Origin: Proteles cristata cristata
Lineage: Eukaryota; Chordata; Mammalia; Carnivora; Hyaenidae
NCBI GenBank assembly: GCA_017311185.1
Contig: JAESUZ010002601.1
Coordinates: 558,001-622,000, forward strand
Direction: 5' to 3'
Length of the DNA stretch: 64,000 bases
Shown: piece by piece, positions 12,826-23,270 of the stretch
How the letters are laid out: each line of letters opens with the position of its first letter
Position numbering within the stretch: position 1 is the first letter of the stretch
Translations under genes and position numbers: made by a program
Notes under the pieces: model-generated
Told to the model about the DNA's origin: nothing
Databases searched by the model: none
Seen by the model: the letters and a program-made list of their open reading frames with translations, nothing else

Positions 12826-13057
12826 TTTTTTTTTTAATTTTTTTAAATTTTTTTAAATTTATTTCTAGGAGAGAGAGAGAGACAATATGAGCAGGGGAGG
12901 GTCAGAGAGAGAGGGAGTCACAGACTCTGAAAGAGACTCCAGGCTCTGAGCTGGCAATTATCACAGAGCCCAACGCGGGGCTCGAACCCACGAACTGCGA
13001 GATCATGACCTGAGTGAAAGTCGGACGCTTAACTGACTAAGCCACTCGGGCGCCCCC
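12826..13057 (-). mobile_element. Felid CAN-SINE, young subfamily
   Basis: An antisense copy with a T-rich tail, GA-rich tract, the AGAGACTCCAGGCTCTGAGC core and a right end of CACTCGGGCGCCCC. A 14-bp duplication, AAAAAGATCTTTTC, flanks it (12810-12823 and 13058-13071). It belongs to the variant whose 3' part reads CTGACCCTCCCCTGCTCA on the sense strand. It keeps several CpGs, so it is relatively recent. Confidence 0.95.
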
Positions 13058-13469
13058 AAAAAGATCTTTTCAAGAATATGCTCTGTAAAGAAGGCTGCCC
13101 CATCCCTCTTACCCCTCCTCCTTTACCCATCTCCCTACCCTTTCAAAGAATCTTTGTAGAGTCTAGCTTTAGCTGTGAAAGTCATATTCTTATTTATCAT
13201 TGGAGAAAAAAAAAATTCTCCTAGAAGAATATTAAATATAAAACCCTTTCATTTTGTGTATTTTTAGTTAGAAATTATGCTCATTATCTCCCATCCATCT
13301 GTCTTTCAGGAAAATTTTCGATTGACATGGATTATGCTTTTTAAGCTGCTTTATACTCATTTGTTCAAATACATACCAAGCCTTTTAATTAGACCATTTT
13401 ATATGCAAATAACTAATACTATTAAGTGTATCTGTGTCTCCTTCTGTTGCTGTTTAGATGTGTCATAAA

Positions 13470-13740
13470 TGCACTGACCCTCGGCAAACGGGGTTAATCA
13501 GAGGAGGGTGTGAGTGCAGTGCGCCTGCGTGTGGTGGCTGGCAGCTGTAGATCGGAGATAAAGGATAGAGATGTACCACGCAGAGCTCTTTGTGTCTTAA
13601 AAACAAAACACACATAATTATGAATGATATATTTAGGGAGGCCTGCCTTAAGGAAATGGATTTGCATTCACTGTACCTTATGTGAATAGCTCCATATGAG
13701 CTCCTCTGCTGTGTGTTTTCACCCAAATGACTTAGCAGAG
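13470..13740. promoter_or_regulatory. CpG-retaining single-copy stretch, possible regulatory element
   Basis: In an AT-rich, CpG-poor setting, 13480-13590 keeps six or more CpGs (CTCGGCAAACGGGG, GTGCGCCTGCGTGTGG, GATCGGAG, CCACGCAG) without belonging to a recognisable SINE. Retained CpGs outside young repeats suggest either constraint or low methylation. No promoter motif or transcription unit can be tied to it. Confidence 0.25.
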
Positions 13741-13815
13741 CAACTATATTTTAATATACAAATACATATTTTGAAAAGTCATGAAAATTAAAAGGAATAT
13801 TTAACAACAAGACAA

Positions 13816-14022
13816 GGACACCTAGGTGGTGCGGTTGGTAAGTGTCCCACTTCGACTCAAGTCATGATCTCACGGTTCCTGAGTTCCAGCCCCACATAGG
13901 ACTCTGTGCTGACAGCTCAGAGCCCGGAGCCTGCTTCCAATTCTGTGTCTCCCTCTCTCTCTCTCTGCCCCTCCCCCACTCAGATTCTGTCTCTGTCTCT
14001 CAAAAATAAATAAACATTAAAG
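13816..14022 (+). mobile_element. Felid CAN-SINE
   Basis: A full-length sense copy starting GGACACCTAGGTGG and ending AAAATAAATAAACATTAAAG. A perfect 19-bp target-site duplication, ATATTTAACAACAAGACAA, occurs at 13797-13815 and 14023-14041. It belongs to the older variant with TGACAGCTCAGAGC in the body. Confidence 0.97.
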
Positions 14023-14426
14023 ATATTTAACAACAAGACAACTTTGATATAGTACTTTAAATGACTTAAAGGATCTATCTTTTAAAAACATTTTCTACAT
14101 GTAATATTTTTAAAACCACAAAATGCTTCAGAGCACGATTTTTCCTGGGCTTTCATCCATGTTTTATTTCTATAGCTTTCATTTCTGAACCTGTTAATTT
14201 TCAAGTTTCCCCAAAAACTTTTAATATTCTTAGTCCGTTTATCAACATGGTTTTCTAGTATTCTTGAATATAATTTTTGAGCCAGTATAGAGATTTCAGA
14301 GATATTTGTGAGACAGTTCTCTCCTCACAATAAGATTAACTCCACATCTTAACACAATGGTGGTATTGCAGTTTGAATTCCATGTTAAGGAGCCTGGAGT
14401 TTACTTTCAAAAATTAGTGTAGGTGA

Positions 14427-14612
14427 GGGGTGTCTGGGTGACTCAGTCAGTTAAGTGTACAACTCTTGGTTTGAGCTCAGATAATGATCTCACAGTTTGT
14501 GAGTTAGAGCCCTGCATCAGGCTCTGCGCTGGCAGTGTGGAGCCTGCTTAGGATTCTTTCTCTCTTGCTATCTCTGTCTCTTTCTCTCTCTCAAACTTTA
14601 AAAAAATAAAAA
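14427..14612 (+). mobile_element. Felid CAN-SINE, older copy of a tandem pair
   Basis: A diverged sense copy (GGGGTGTCTGGGTGACTCAG) ending in an A-rich tail that is interrupted by the next SINE. The duplication AAAAATTAGTGTAG at about 14410-14423 recurs after the second SINE (from about 14846). The pair therefore sits inside the first element's target duplication. Confidence 0.9.
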
Positions 14613-14842
14613 GGGGCGCCTGGGTGGCTTAGTCAGTTAAGCGTCTGACTTTCGTTTAGGTCATGATCTCGCGGTTCGTGGGTTCGAGCCCCGCGTCGGG
14701 CTCTGTGCTGACTGCCAACTCGGAGCCTGGAGCCTGTTTCAGTCTGTGACTCCCTCTCTCTCTGACCCTCCCCTGCTCACACTGTCTCTCTCTCTCTCTC
14801 TCTCTCCCTCTCTCCTAGAAATAAAAAAAAAAAACATTAAAA
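14613..14842 (+). mobile_element. Felid CAN-SINE, young copy inserted into the tail of its neighbour
   Basis: Begins GGGGCGCCTGGGTGGCTTAG. It keeps a full B box, GGTTCGAGCCCC, and the CpG-rich CCCGCGTCGGGC block. It then has a (TC)n tract and AAATAAAAAAAAAAAACATT. The low decay marks it as one of the youngest repeats here. It belongs to the CTGACTGCCAACTC/CCTCCCCTGCTCAC subfamily. Confidence 0.95.
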
Positions 14843-14951
14843 AATAAAAATTAGTGTAGATGATAAACATTGTTGTGTAAAGGAATAACATAATAAACGT
14901 TACTTGGATCTGAAGGTATTCAGCAATACTACTTAGAGAAGAAGATTTATA

Positions 14952-15176
14952 TATTTTTTAAAGTTTTGTTTATCTATTTTGAGAGAAAGAGATAGAGAGC
15001 ATGAGTAGGGGAGAGACAGAGAGAGGGAGAGAGAAAATCCCAAGCAATGTCTTGCGATTTTCAAGCAATGTCAGCGCAGAGCCCAATGCAGGGCTTGAAC
15101 TCATGAACTGTGAGATCATGCCCTGAGCCAAAATCAGGAGTCAGCTGCTTAGTTGACTGAGCCACCCAGGTGCCCC
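14952..15176 (-). mobile_element. Felid CAN-SINE with internal 11-bp duplication
   Basis: An antisense copy ending GCCACCCAGGTGCCCC, flanked by a short duplication AAGATTTAT. Its core has been replaced or duplicated: CAAGCAATGTC occurs at 15041-15051 and again at 15062-15072 around TTGCGATTTT, where a GGCTCCAGGCTC-type segment is expected. Confidence 0.9.
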
Positions 15177-15424
15177 AAGATTTATCTTTATCACGTATAG
15201 ATTGATCGTATTTCTATACTAACTACTCAGACAAACAAATCTTTTGCTTCATTCTTGCCATATATGTACTGTGTGTCAAGATAGAGGGGTAGAGGAGAAA
15301 TGCAGCCCTACTTTCAAGGAGTAGTAGTCTAACAGGGAAAAGGCTCCAGTAGCCAGGCAATTATAAATCAGCTTAAATATACCAAATTGCATCATTTGGG
15401 CTGTGGAGAATTAAGAAAAGGAAC

Positions 15425-15850
15425 TATATCAGTTTCCTAGGGCAGCTGTTACAAATTACCATAACCTTGGTGGCTTGAAACAAGAGAAATGTATTCTCTT
15501 GTAGTTCTAGAGGCTCGAAGTCTGAAATCAAGGCTCCTGTAGGGCCATAATCCCTCTGAAGGCACTAGGGGTGGATCTTTCCTTGCTCTTCCAGCTTCTG
15601 GTGGCTCCAGGCATTCCTTGGCTCATGGGTACATCACTGCAATCTACCTCCATCTTCGTATGTGTCTTTCTTCTCCTCTCATGTCTCTTATAAGGACACG
15701 TGTCATTGGATTTGAGACCCATCCTAATCCAGAATGATCTCATCTCAATATTTTTAACTGAATTAGATCTACAGAGACACTATTTCCAAATAGCATGGCA
15801 TTCACAGGTTCTGAGTAGACTCATCTTTGAGGGGGGCACCATTCACCTTG
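15425..15850 (-). mobile_element. MLT1-type LTR (ERVL-MaLR)
   Basis: Antisense MLT1 landmarks occur in order: ATCAGTTTCCTAGGGCAGCT, GTGGCTTGAAACAAGAGAAA, AGTTCTAGAGGCTCGAAGTC, CTTCCAGCTTCTGGTGGCTC, CTCTTATAAGGACACGTGTC, then CTATTTCCAAATAGCATGGC and a GGGGGGCACCATTCACC end. It is a solo LTR with no internal retroviral sequence. Confidence 0.85.
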
Positions 15851-15884
15851 CTGTAGCTACCTCAAGGAGATGACTCCTACATGG

Positions 15885-16330
15885 CAGAGCAGATTTGAGG
15901 AGAAAGGAGAGACACATTAAGTTCTCTTTTAGGCATGGTAAGTCTTTTCTCCTTTAAGTTAGTACAATGTCTAGCACGTAGCATGAACTCCATGACTATG
16001 AGATTATTAATGAAATACTCGGGAAACTGTTCTTTGGCAAGTGGACATACATGTCTGGAGATCAGAAAAGAAAATCAGGGTTGGACATAGTGAAATGGAT
16101 AAGATGACCAAGAGAAGCTATGTGAGAACAGAGAAGAATAAAGCAAGGAGCAAGAGATAGTCTATCATTTAGGAACTGGCTTCGGAAAAGACTGAGAAGG
16201 AATTGCTGGGAAAAAAAAAAAAAAAAAGAGGGAAACCAGGATAGCGGAGTGGCATAGAAAACAAGAAAGGAAAGAATCTTTAAAAAGAAGAAGAAAAGGT
16301 GTCAGGTGACATTAAGCTGATTAAGTAGTA
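15885..16330 (-). mobile_element. LINE2 (L2) fragment, reverse-transcriptase region
   Basis: The reverse strand of decayed L2 coding sequence is recognisable, for example GTGGACATACATGTCTGGAG and AAAAGACTGAGAAGGAATTG followed by GGAAACCAGGATAG. No open frame survives. An A-run at about 16210 interrupts it. Confidence 0.55.
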
Positions 16331-18259
16331 TAAAGCCTGCATTTGGGAACTTTAAGTGGTTATAGAAGTTAGGAAGCCAGTTTTTGGTGGATTAAAAATG
16401 GTAGAAGGTTTGACAAACATTTTATTGTAATTTCCTAATGGACAATGAAACTAAACCAATAGATAGGCTTCCCTCCATAACCCACCTATGTACATGTTTC
16501 AGAGAAAGTGTTGTGAAAAAATTCTGTGAGAGGACACATGTCTGTGACCTCTCTCCTTTGATCCCAGAGACCAACCATGCAAATTGTTCTGGATCATTGG
16601 AGCCACTGTGCTAGTGTCTTCCATTCGTAACCTCTCTGCTCAACCCTGGACATCTTATCACATTCACAGCGGGAAAATGCAGATTCCAAACTGCGATTCT
16701 GACTCTGATCTTCCATGTAAAAGAATGTTCTTCAGGCGTCCCACTGAATCCACTATAAAACATCAGTCGAGCATACAGAACATCAACTCAGAGACCTTCC
16801 TGATGAGTAGTGTGAAATATATTCACAATAAAAGGACCTTGCTGTTTTATATGCTAGAGATTTAAAAACACCTTATCATTATCAGTTTTTTCCTTTACAG
16901 TGGCATCTGCTGTTAAGTGAATTTATCTTTTTTTTTAAGTTAATAACTGAAATACCCTAACTGCTATTATTTCATTATTGGAAGGACACTGAGCAAACTC
17001 TTCTGTGGCATATTGTCAATATTCCACAAATTTGGCCTTTTTAATTATACTCACAATTAAAATTATTCCATTGAAATGAAGGAATAGTTGGATATTGTGG
17101 TTTCTCTGTGTAACTTAGTATCCCCATAACAGTCTTGAAGTAATAACAATATAAATTATATTCTAGTTCATTTGTGTTAACTAATTACAGTTGAAGGAGA
17201 GTAAGTTTGGACTTTTGGACATTGTTATTTTGGGTGGTAACTGTCATTAGAAGGCCTTGAATTTTTTTCTCTGTTTTATGAACTGAAATTATGACACATG
17301 TCTTCACTTCAAAAACTGAAAATGGACTTGCCATTCTTTAGCCTAACAAACAGAGCTTTAAAATCAGGCAAAACAAAAGAATTTACTTAAAATCAATTCT
17401 TAGCTGTTACAAATTTTTAGATTGAATATGTAAGAATTTCGATGTGATCCTTAAGGGAATGATTTAAAATTTTGTTTTATAAAGATATCATGTTAGGCTT
17501 GGTAATTACAAAGTATATGGGTCAGCGAGAAATTATTTAGTTGGAGCATGTGCAAAGTCTGCTAATGCTATTTTATTATGCTGTTCTATAATAATTGATA
17601 TATATTAAGACCTTTAAATTTGGGATTTATATCAACAGGTCAGTAGATAAACATAGCCTTTATCTTAGTCTTTATTATTCCAATTTGCTATTTCAATACA
17701 AAATTTAATTAAGATATGATTCTAAGGATTCTTCAGAGCATAGAAAAATCCAGCAATATATTTTCTACTCCTTTAGAATTTATATTCACAAACTACATAC
17801 ATGTGTCTAATTAGAATTTAATAAGCTTTTCACCCAAGAGAGAATTCTGATCTCTATAAAGCTTTTATCCTTGCCCTACTTATAATGTCACCATCAAGTT
17901 CTTTATTCTGCAGGTTTATTTTTTGAAAAGATACAATTATATGTTATTTTCCTGCATGTTATAATTATGCAGTTTTCTTTACATGAATGTTGCTTTCTGG
18001 AGGAAATGCTCTTTGAAATGTTAGGAAAGTAAAAACTATTGTTTCTGTAGAAATAGGAATCTTCTGTATGAGCAATAGATTGCAAAGTGAGGTTCCTTCA
18101 CCATGAATCTGCCTTTGTTGTTCACACTAAATGAAGGGTAATTTTACAAATATAAGGCCAAGAAAAATGAAATATGGGATTTCATAGTTTACCAGAAGTC
18201 AAACATTTTTACTGCCAATAATTCAGCACAGTGTAGCCTCAAGCCATACTCTACACTGT

Positions 18260-18260
<1 letters not shown>
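16331..18260. other. No gene or named repeat seen
   Basis: AT-rich, repeat-poor DNA. The open frame at 16584-16865 (93 codons) has no familiar motif and I do not call it. Confidence 0.5.

Positions 18261-18295
<35 letters not shown>
18261..18295. repeat. (TG)n microsatellite
   Basis: About 17 uninterrupted TG units, followed by a degenerate GCGCCTGCACATACGTGC stretch. Likely polymorphic and able to adopt Z-DNA. Confidence 0.95.
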
Positions 18296-18298
<3 letters not shown>

Positions 18299-18895
18299 CT
18301 GCACATACGTGCCCACACACACAGTGCTACAATTTGTCGAGGCAATCTGTCATTACAAATTTGAGAAAGACAAAGAATTCCTTCAGAATTTGGTTATAAA
18401 TGATGTTATTTTATAAAGAAAAGGACATTCAGCATTTTAGGTTAAATAACCTTTTAGTGCTTCTTTTCAAGGCTCATTTCACTACCCCCAAGTTTCCCAT
18501 GTGCCACTTGTCTTCCCTGTGTCTCCAGATTTTCCTTCTTCTCTTAGGTCCTTTCATTTTCCCTGCTTCTTTCTGTAATCTTACATTGCTCCATGTATAA
18601 TCATAAAGGGTTCCATTTATTATTCCTTTTCAAAGTTTATCTCCAAAACAATCATTTATCAAATGATTCATTACTCAAAGATGTTCATAACTGCCAATCA
18701 AGCCTCCTGACAGTCCTGAGAAGACTCGTGTTACTATTCTGAGTCCATGTCTTCTTCAGTACGAAACTTTGAACCTGAACATTCATTCTGGCCATGAAAA
18801 GCAATCTATGATTAACTACCTTCTTGGAAAATAGGTTGGCAGGCGTTGACCTCATTGGGTCTAGCCCATTGGGAGATTATGCTACTATGTGACTG

Positions 18896-18897
<2 letters not shown>

Positions 18898-18932
<35 letters not shown>
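18898..18932. repeat. (CA)n microsatellite
   Basis: About 17 uninterrupted CA units. It is the reverse complement of the TG tract about 600 bp upstream. Confidence 0.95.
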
Positions 18933-18934
<2 letters not shown>

Positions 18935-20084
18935 CTTCATGTGTGTGGACATGTGTTAGTTTGTGAAGGTGTGAGCACAACTCAAGAGAAAGCAGAGAAT
19001 AAGCTGCATCTGTCAGAGAGGAGATGATTATAGGACTACATTCCCATAGAATGCTTGTGAAGGATCTGGAGCACAAGTGAAAGACTACTCATAAGAATAA
19101 AATGGAATACTTGTCCTTTGAAATAGAAAAGGAGTGACCCAATAAAGAAAAGGGGAATCTTTTGTACAAATGGAAAGAGAAGTTAAATCATGTTGGATGG
19201 CATCTATTTTTTAATGAAACAATGAGAAATCAAGGGTGGGACTTCAGTCTTGAGAAGAATAAGAAAGGTTTCATCTGACTCAAGTGCATACTTTGTCCGA
19301 GTTCTGCAGAGTCACAGAACCAATACAGGGTATGTATACATATAGAGAGAGGGGTTTTTTTTTTAATTTTTTTTTTTATTTTAAGGAATCAGCTCACAGG
19401 GTTAGATGCTGGCAAGTCCAGAATTTTCAGGGTAGGCTTACAGTCTGAAGACTCAGGAAGAACTGGTATTGAAGTTCAAGTCCAAAGGTTACCTTCTGTT
19501 CATAGAAGGTCTGTCCTTATTCCATAAAGGCCTTCAACTCATTGATTGAATGAGGCTCACACACATTCTTTTTTTTTTCTTAAATAGTTTATTGTCAAGT
19601 TAGTTTCCATATAACACCCAGTGCTCATCCCAACAAGTGCCCTCCTCCATGCCCATTACCCCCCTTTTCCTCCCCCCACCCCATCTGCCCTCAGTTTGTT
19701 CTCACCATTCAAGAGTCTCTCATGGTTTGTCTCCCTCCCTCTCCCCCCCACTATTTTTCCCCTCTTCTCCCCTACGGTCCTCCGTTAAGTTCCTCCTAAT
19801 CCTCCTATACGTGCAAACATATGGTATTTGTCCTTCTCTGCCTGACTTATTTTGCTCAGCATAACACCCTCAAGTTCCATCCATGTTGCTACACATGGCC
19901 AGATTTCATTGTTTCTCATTCATGTAGTATTCCATTGTATAGATAAACATCTTCTTGATCCATTTGTCAGTTAATGGACACTTAGGCTCTTTCATGTTTT
20001 GGCTATTGTTGAGAGTGCTGCTATGAACATTAGGGTACACGTGCCCCTATGCATCAGCATTTCTGTATCCCTTGCATCCCCTCA

Positions 20085-20390
20085 CTTTCAATCTGAAAGT
20101 GTCCTCAGGTCTAAAATGGGTCTCTTATAGACAGCAAATAGATGAGTCTTGATTTTTATCCATTCTGATACCCTATGTCTTTTGATTGGAGCATTTAGTC
20201 TATTTACATTCAGTGTTATTATTGAAAGATATGGGTTTAGAGTCATTGTGTTATCTGTAGGTTTCATGCTTGTAGTGATGTCTCTGGTCCTTTGTGGTCC
20301 TTGCAACATTTCACTTACAGAGTCCCCTTTAAGATTTCTTGTAGGGTTGGTTTAGTGGTGATGAATTCCTTCAGTTTTTGTTTGTTTGGG
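20085..20390 (-). pseudogene. L1 ORF1 3' end and ORF2 endonuclease start (dead fragment)
   Basis: On the minus strand the ORF1 C-terminus reads PNKQKLKEFITTKPTLQEIL. The ORF2 start reads LSIITLNVNRLNAPIKRHRV, the conserved opening of the L1 endonuclease domain. The frame shifts soon after SEWIK, and near 20082 the sequence jumps to the ORF2 C-terminal region. Well over 1000 codons of ORF2 are missing. It cannot encode an active enzyme. Confidence 0.85.
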
Positions 20391-20617
20391 AAAACTTTTT
20401 TTTTTTTTTTTTTTTTTACAAATAGTTTATTGTCAGCTTGGTTTCCGTATAACACCCAGTGCTCATCCCCACAAGTGCCCTCCTCCATGCCGCTCTCCCC
20501 TCCTCCCCCCCACACCCATCAATCCTCAGTTTGTGCTCAGCATTCAAGAGTCTCTCATGGTTTGCTCTCTCCCTCTCTCCCGCTATTTCCCCCCTCCTTC
20601 TCCCCCATGGTCCTCAG

Positions 20618-21046
20618 TTAAGTTCCTCCTAATCCTCCTGTATGTGCAAACATATGGTATTTGTCCTTCTCTGTCTGACTTATTTCTCTCAGCATAACAC
20701 CCTCAAGGTCCATCCATGTTGCTACACATGGCCAGATTTCATTGTTTCTCATTGCCATGTAGTATTGCATGGTATAGATAAACCACATCTTCTGGATCCA
20801 TTCATCTGTTGATGGACACTTAGGTTCTTTCCATGTTTTAGCTATTGTGGAGAGTGCTGCTATGAACATTGGGGTACATGTGCTCCTATGCCTCAGCATT
20901 TCTGTATCCCTTGGGTAAATTCCTAGCAGTGCTATTGCTGGGTCATAGGGGAGTTCTATTGTTAGTTTCCTGAGGGGCTGTTTTCCAGAGGGGCTGCACC
21001 AGTCTATATTCCCACCAACAGTGTAGGAGGGTGCCCGTTTCTCCAC
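20618..21046 (-). pseudogene. L1 ORF2 C-terminal fragment
   Basis: A 142-codon open frame on the minus strand encodes the end of L1 ORF2p. It includes [40 protein letters not shown] and the usual YTMQYYMAMRNNEIW stretch. The endonuclease and reverse transcriptase domains are absent because of 5' truncation. The cysteine-rich CWRGC segment just upstream is in another frame and interrupted. Confidence 0.9.
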
Positions 21047-21564
21047 ATCCTCGCCAGCATCTAGAGTTCTCTGATGTGCTCATTTTAGCCACTCTGACTG
21101 GCGTGAGGTGGTATCTCAGTGTGGTTTTGATTTGTATTTCCCTGATGAGGAGGGATGCTGAGCATCATTTCATGTGTCTGTTGGCCATCTGGATGTCCTC
21201 TTTGGAGAAGTGTCTGTTCCTATCTTCTGTCCATTTCTTCACTGGGTTATTTGTTTTTTGGATGTGGAGTTTGGTGAGTTCCTTATATATTTTGGATATT
21301 AACCCTTTATCTGATATGTCATTTGCAACTATCTTTTCCCATTCTGTTGTTTGCCTATTAGTTTTGTGGGTTGTTTCCTTTGCTGAGGCTCACCCACATT
21401 CTTGAGGACAATCTGCTTTATTCAAATTCCACCAGTCTAAATGTAAATCTTGTTCACAAAAAATACCCTCATAGAAACATCTAAAATAATATTTGGCTAA
21501 ACATCTGTACACCCATGGCCCAGTCAAGTTAACATATAAAATTAACCATCACATATATGTTACC

Positions 21565-21935
21565 TTTGCTGCCTGCCCAACTATGTTCTTCAAGAATCAG
21601 TTCTCCCATCTCCTCAGAAAGCCTTTCTTGTATGTCCATCCTCAGGTGTTTGCATCCCCAAACTAAATTCCCAGACCACACCTGTTTAAAGCTGCCCATT
21701 AGAATCTAGTCCCTGGGGATGTGGACTTCTTTCTCACTTCTGTATCTTCAGCATCTCAGATATCATCAGCTATATCTTAAGCACTCAATAAAAAGTTGAT
21801 GATTGTCTTTCAGTTTTACTACATTGCAAACTCCTTGAAAACAGAGACAGTCTTAAAATACTTTTTTATAGCAACACCTAGCACAAATTAAGAGCTCAAT
21901 AAATGGTTTACTGGAAGGAACAAATGGATAAGTTC
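21565..21935 (+). mobile_element. LINE2 (L2) 3' fragment
   Basis: L2 3'-end landmarks occur in order: CAGAAAGCCTTTCTTGTATG, then CAAACTCCTTGAAAACAGAG, CACCTAGCACAAATTAAGAG and CTCAATAAATGGTTTACTGG. It lies directly next to the MLT2-type LTR. Confidence 0.75.
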
Positions 21936-22354
21936 TTAACAAATGCTTATTGTGTATTTTTCCTTATCCCTGATTACTTTGATTTTATTCAAATATTGAA
22001 AAAAAACTTTTTTGAAAAATTTACACAGATTTCCATTGCTATACATGTGACGAAATTATACTAGCAACTAGGTTTACAGGTCAAAAAATGCTGGTGGTAG
22101 GAATCAGATATCAGCAATTTTTGAAGTCCTTCCGGTGATCCTAGCAGTTGGGAATCCCTCTACTGGATACAATTAAAGTAAGGAGGATGTTCAGGAAGGT
22201 CAAGAATAGCAAGTGTCTCTATGGAGGGCAGGGCCATATGGGGACATCAGGAAAGAGGCTTTAATCAGACTCCAGGGGAGAAGTAAAGGACACCTATTGA
22301 GAAGAGAGGAGTACTAAAGAGAAAGGTATGACGCATTTCAAAACCCTCTTTGAG

Positions 22355-22485
22355 GGGCCCTGGTGGCTCAGTTAAGCATCTGGCTCAATTTTGGCTCTGG
22401 TCATAATCCTGAGATTATTCTCTCTCCCTAACTTTTTGCCCCTCCATATTCCTCTCAAAATGAATAAATAAAAACCTTTTTAAAA
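22355..22485 (+). mobile_element. CAN-SINE with internal deletion
   Basis: A short copy of about 130 bp instead of about 210. It starts GGGCCCTGGTGGCTCAGTTA and, after a diverged middle, ends AAAATGAATAAATAAAAACC. The B-box-to-(TC)n region is missing. A duplication flanks it, AACCCTCTTTGAG and AACCACTCTTTGAG (about 22342-22354 and 22487-22500). Confidence 0.85.
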
Positions 22486-22494
22486 AACCACTCT

Positions 22495-22715
22495 TTGAGT
22501 ATTTACCAAGTACCATGCTAAGCATTTTACATGGATTGCCCCTTGCCTTCATAACAGCCCTGCAAGGATACTATGTCATGGTCTTTTTACCGATGAGGAA
22601 ATTGAGGTTTATATAGTTTAATTGAGTTTCTCAATCCACTGTATCAAGTGAACAGAACAGCAACATTTCAAGCCTGTGACTGTCTGACTGCAAAGTTTAT
22701 GTTCTTTCCACCATA
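22495..22715 (-). mobile_element. MIR (mammalian-wide tRNA-derived SINE)
   Basis: Antisense MIR landmarks: TACCATGCTAAGCATTTTAC, CATAACAGCCCTGCAAGGAT, TTTTTACCGATGAGGAAATT, and a CTGACTGCAAAGTTTATG head. Ancient and inactive. Confidence 0.8.
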
Positions 22716-22717
22716 CC

Positions 22718-22885
22718 AGTGGCTCTCAACCCTAACTGCACAGTAGAAGCACCCAAATTTATGCCCCACTTAAGATCTGTTATTTGAGGATCTCTGAGTA
22801 AGAGGCCCCAGCACCTATGTTTTATATGAAATCCCACTATATTTCTAAAGTACTGCCCCTGTTGAAAACCACTACCACAAACACC
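22718..22885 (+). mobile_element. MER5-type hAT DNA transposon relic
   Basis: Starts CAGTGGCTCTCAACCCTAAC, includes GTAGAAGCACCCAAATTTAT and ends GTTGAAAACCACTA. This is the MER5A architecture with CAGTGG...CCACT ends. Confidence 0.8.
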
Positions 22886-23242
22886 ATTGAATCTCCTTTG
22901 TTTTGCCAACCTTCACACTGTGCACTCAGAAGTTCTTTCATCCAGAAACAGAGACTTGACTCAATCATTTTATAAATGGTCTGCCCCCAATTCAGATAAG
23001 GGAGCCTGAATGGTTACACATTTGCCAGGTAATTCGAGATGCTCTTAATAGGTGACCACTTTGATGTTAGCAAGAGTTTTATCCCATTGTTACTTTGAGT
23101 TAATAAAAGGATTACACCATGCCGAGGCTCTGACTTTCCACAAAGACTCCTGCTCAGTGGCACTCTGCCTTTGTGGGTTTTATAACACAGCTGATGCTTT
23201 ATACATCCTACCTCATTCCAAAAATAGTTAGGTAATGCTGGG

Positions 23243-23270
23243 ACACACGCACACACACGCACACACACAC
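23243..23270. repeat. (AC)n microsatellite with CG interruptions
   Basis: ACACACGC units grade into pure ACAC over 28 bases. Confidence 0.9.

Larger units (their letters stand above)
19571..21383 (-). mobile_element. Composite L1 insertion with two 3' ends in one target duplication
   Basis: A 20-bp duplication with one mismatch bounds the whole block: TGAGGCTCACACACATTCTT at 19551-19570 and TGAGGCTCACCCACATTCTT at 21384-21403. On the minus strand the order is as follows. First comes ORF2 from its last third to its end, then the 3' UTR and poly(A), covering 21383 down to 20397. Next are the ORF1 end, the ORF1-ORF2 spacer and the ORF2 start (20396 to about 20085). Last are the ORF2 C-terminal part and a second 3' UTR with poly(A) (about 20080 to 19571). 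The second unit therefore lacks almost all of ORF2 internally. One insertion event explains the single duplication. Confidence 0.8.
19290..21560 (-). mobile_element. MLT2-type LTR (ERVL), split by an L1 insertion
   Basis: The left part (about 19300-19570) has AGTCACAGAACCAATACAGG, TTAAGGAATCAGCTCACAGG and CCTTCAACTCATTGATTGAA. The right part (21384-21560) has CACCCACATTCTTGAGGACA, ATCTGCTTTATTCAAATTCC and CATATAAAATTAACCATCAC. Joined across the L1, these are the ordered landmarks of an antisense MLT2-type LTR. I recall this family's consensus less exactly than the MLT1 ones. Confidence 0.65.

Noticed and set aside
18261..18932. TG and CA tracts as a CRISPR-like or functional inverted repeat
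   Set aside because: They are ordinary dinucleotide microsatellites with no spacers, about 600 bp apart. Hairpin formation between them is possible but unsupported.
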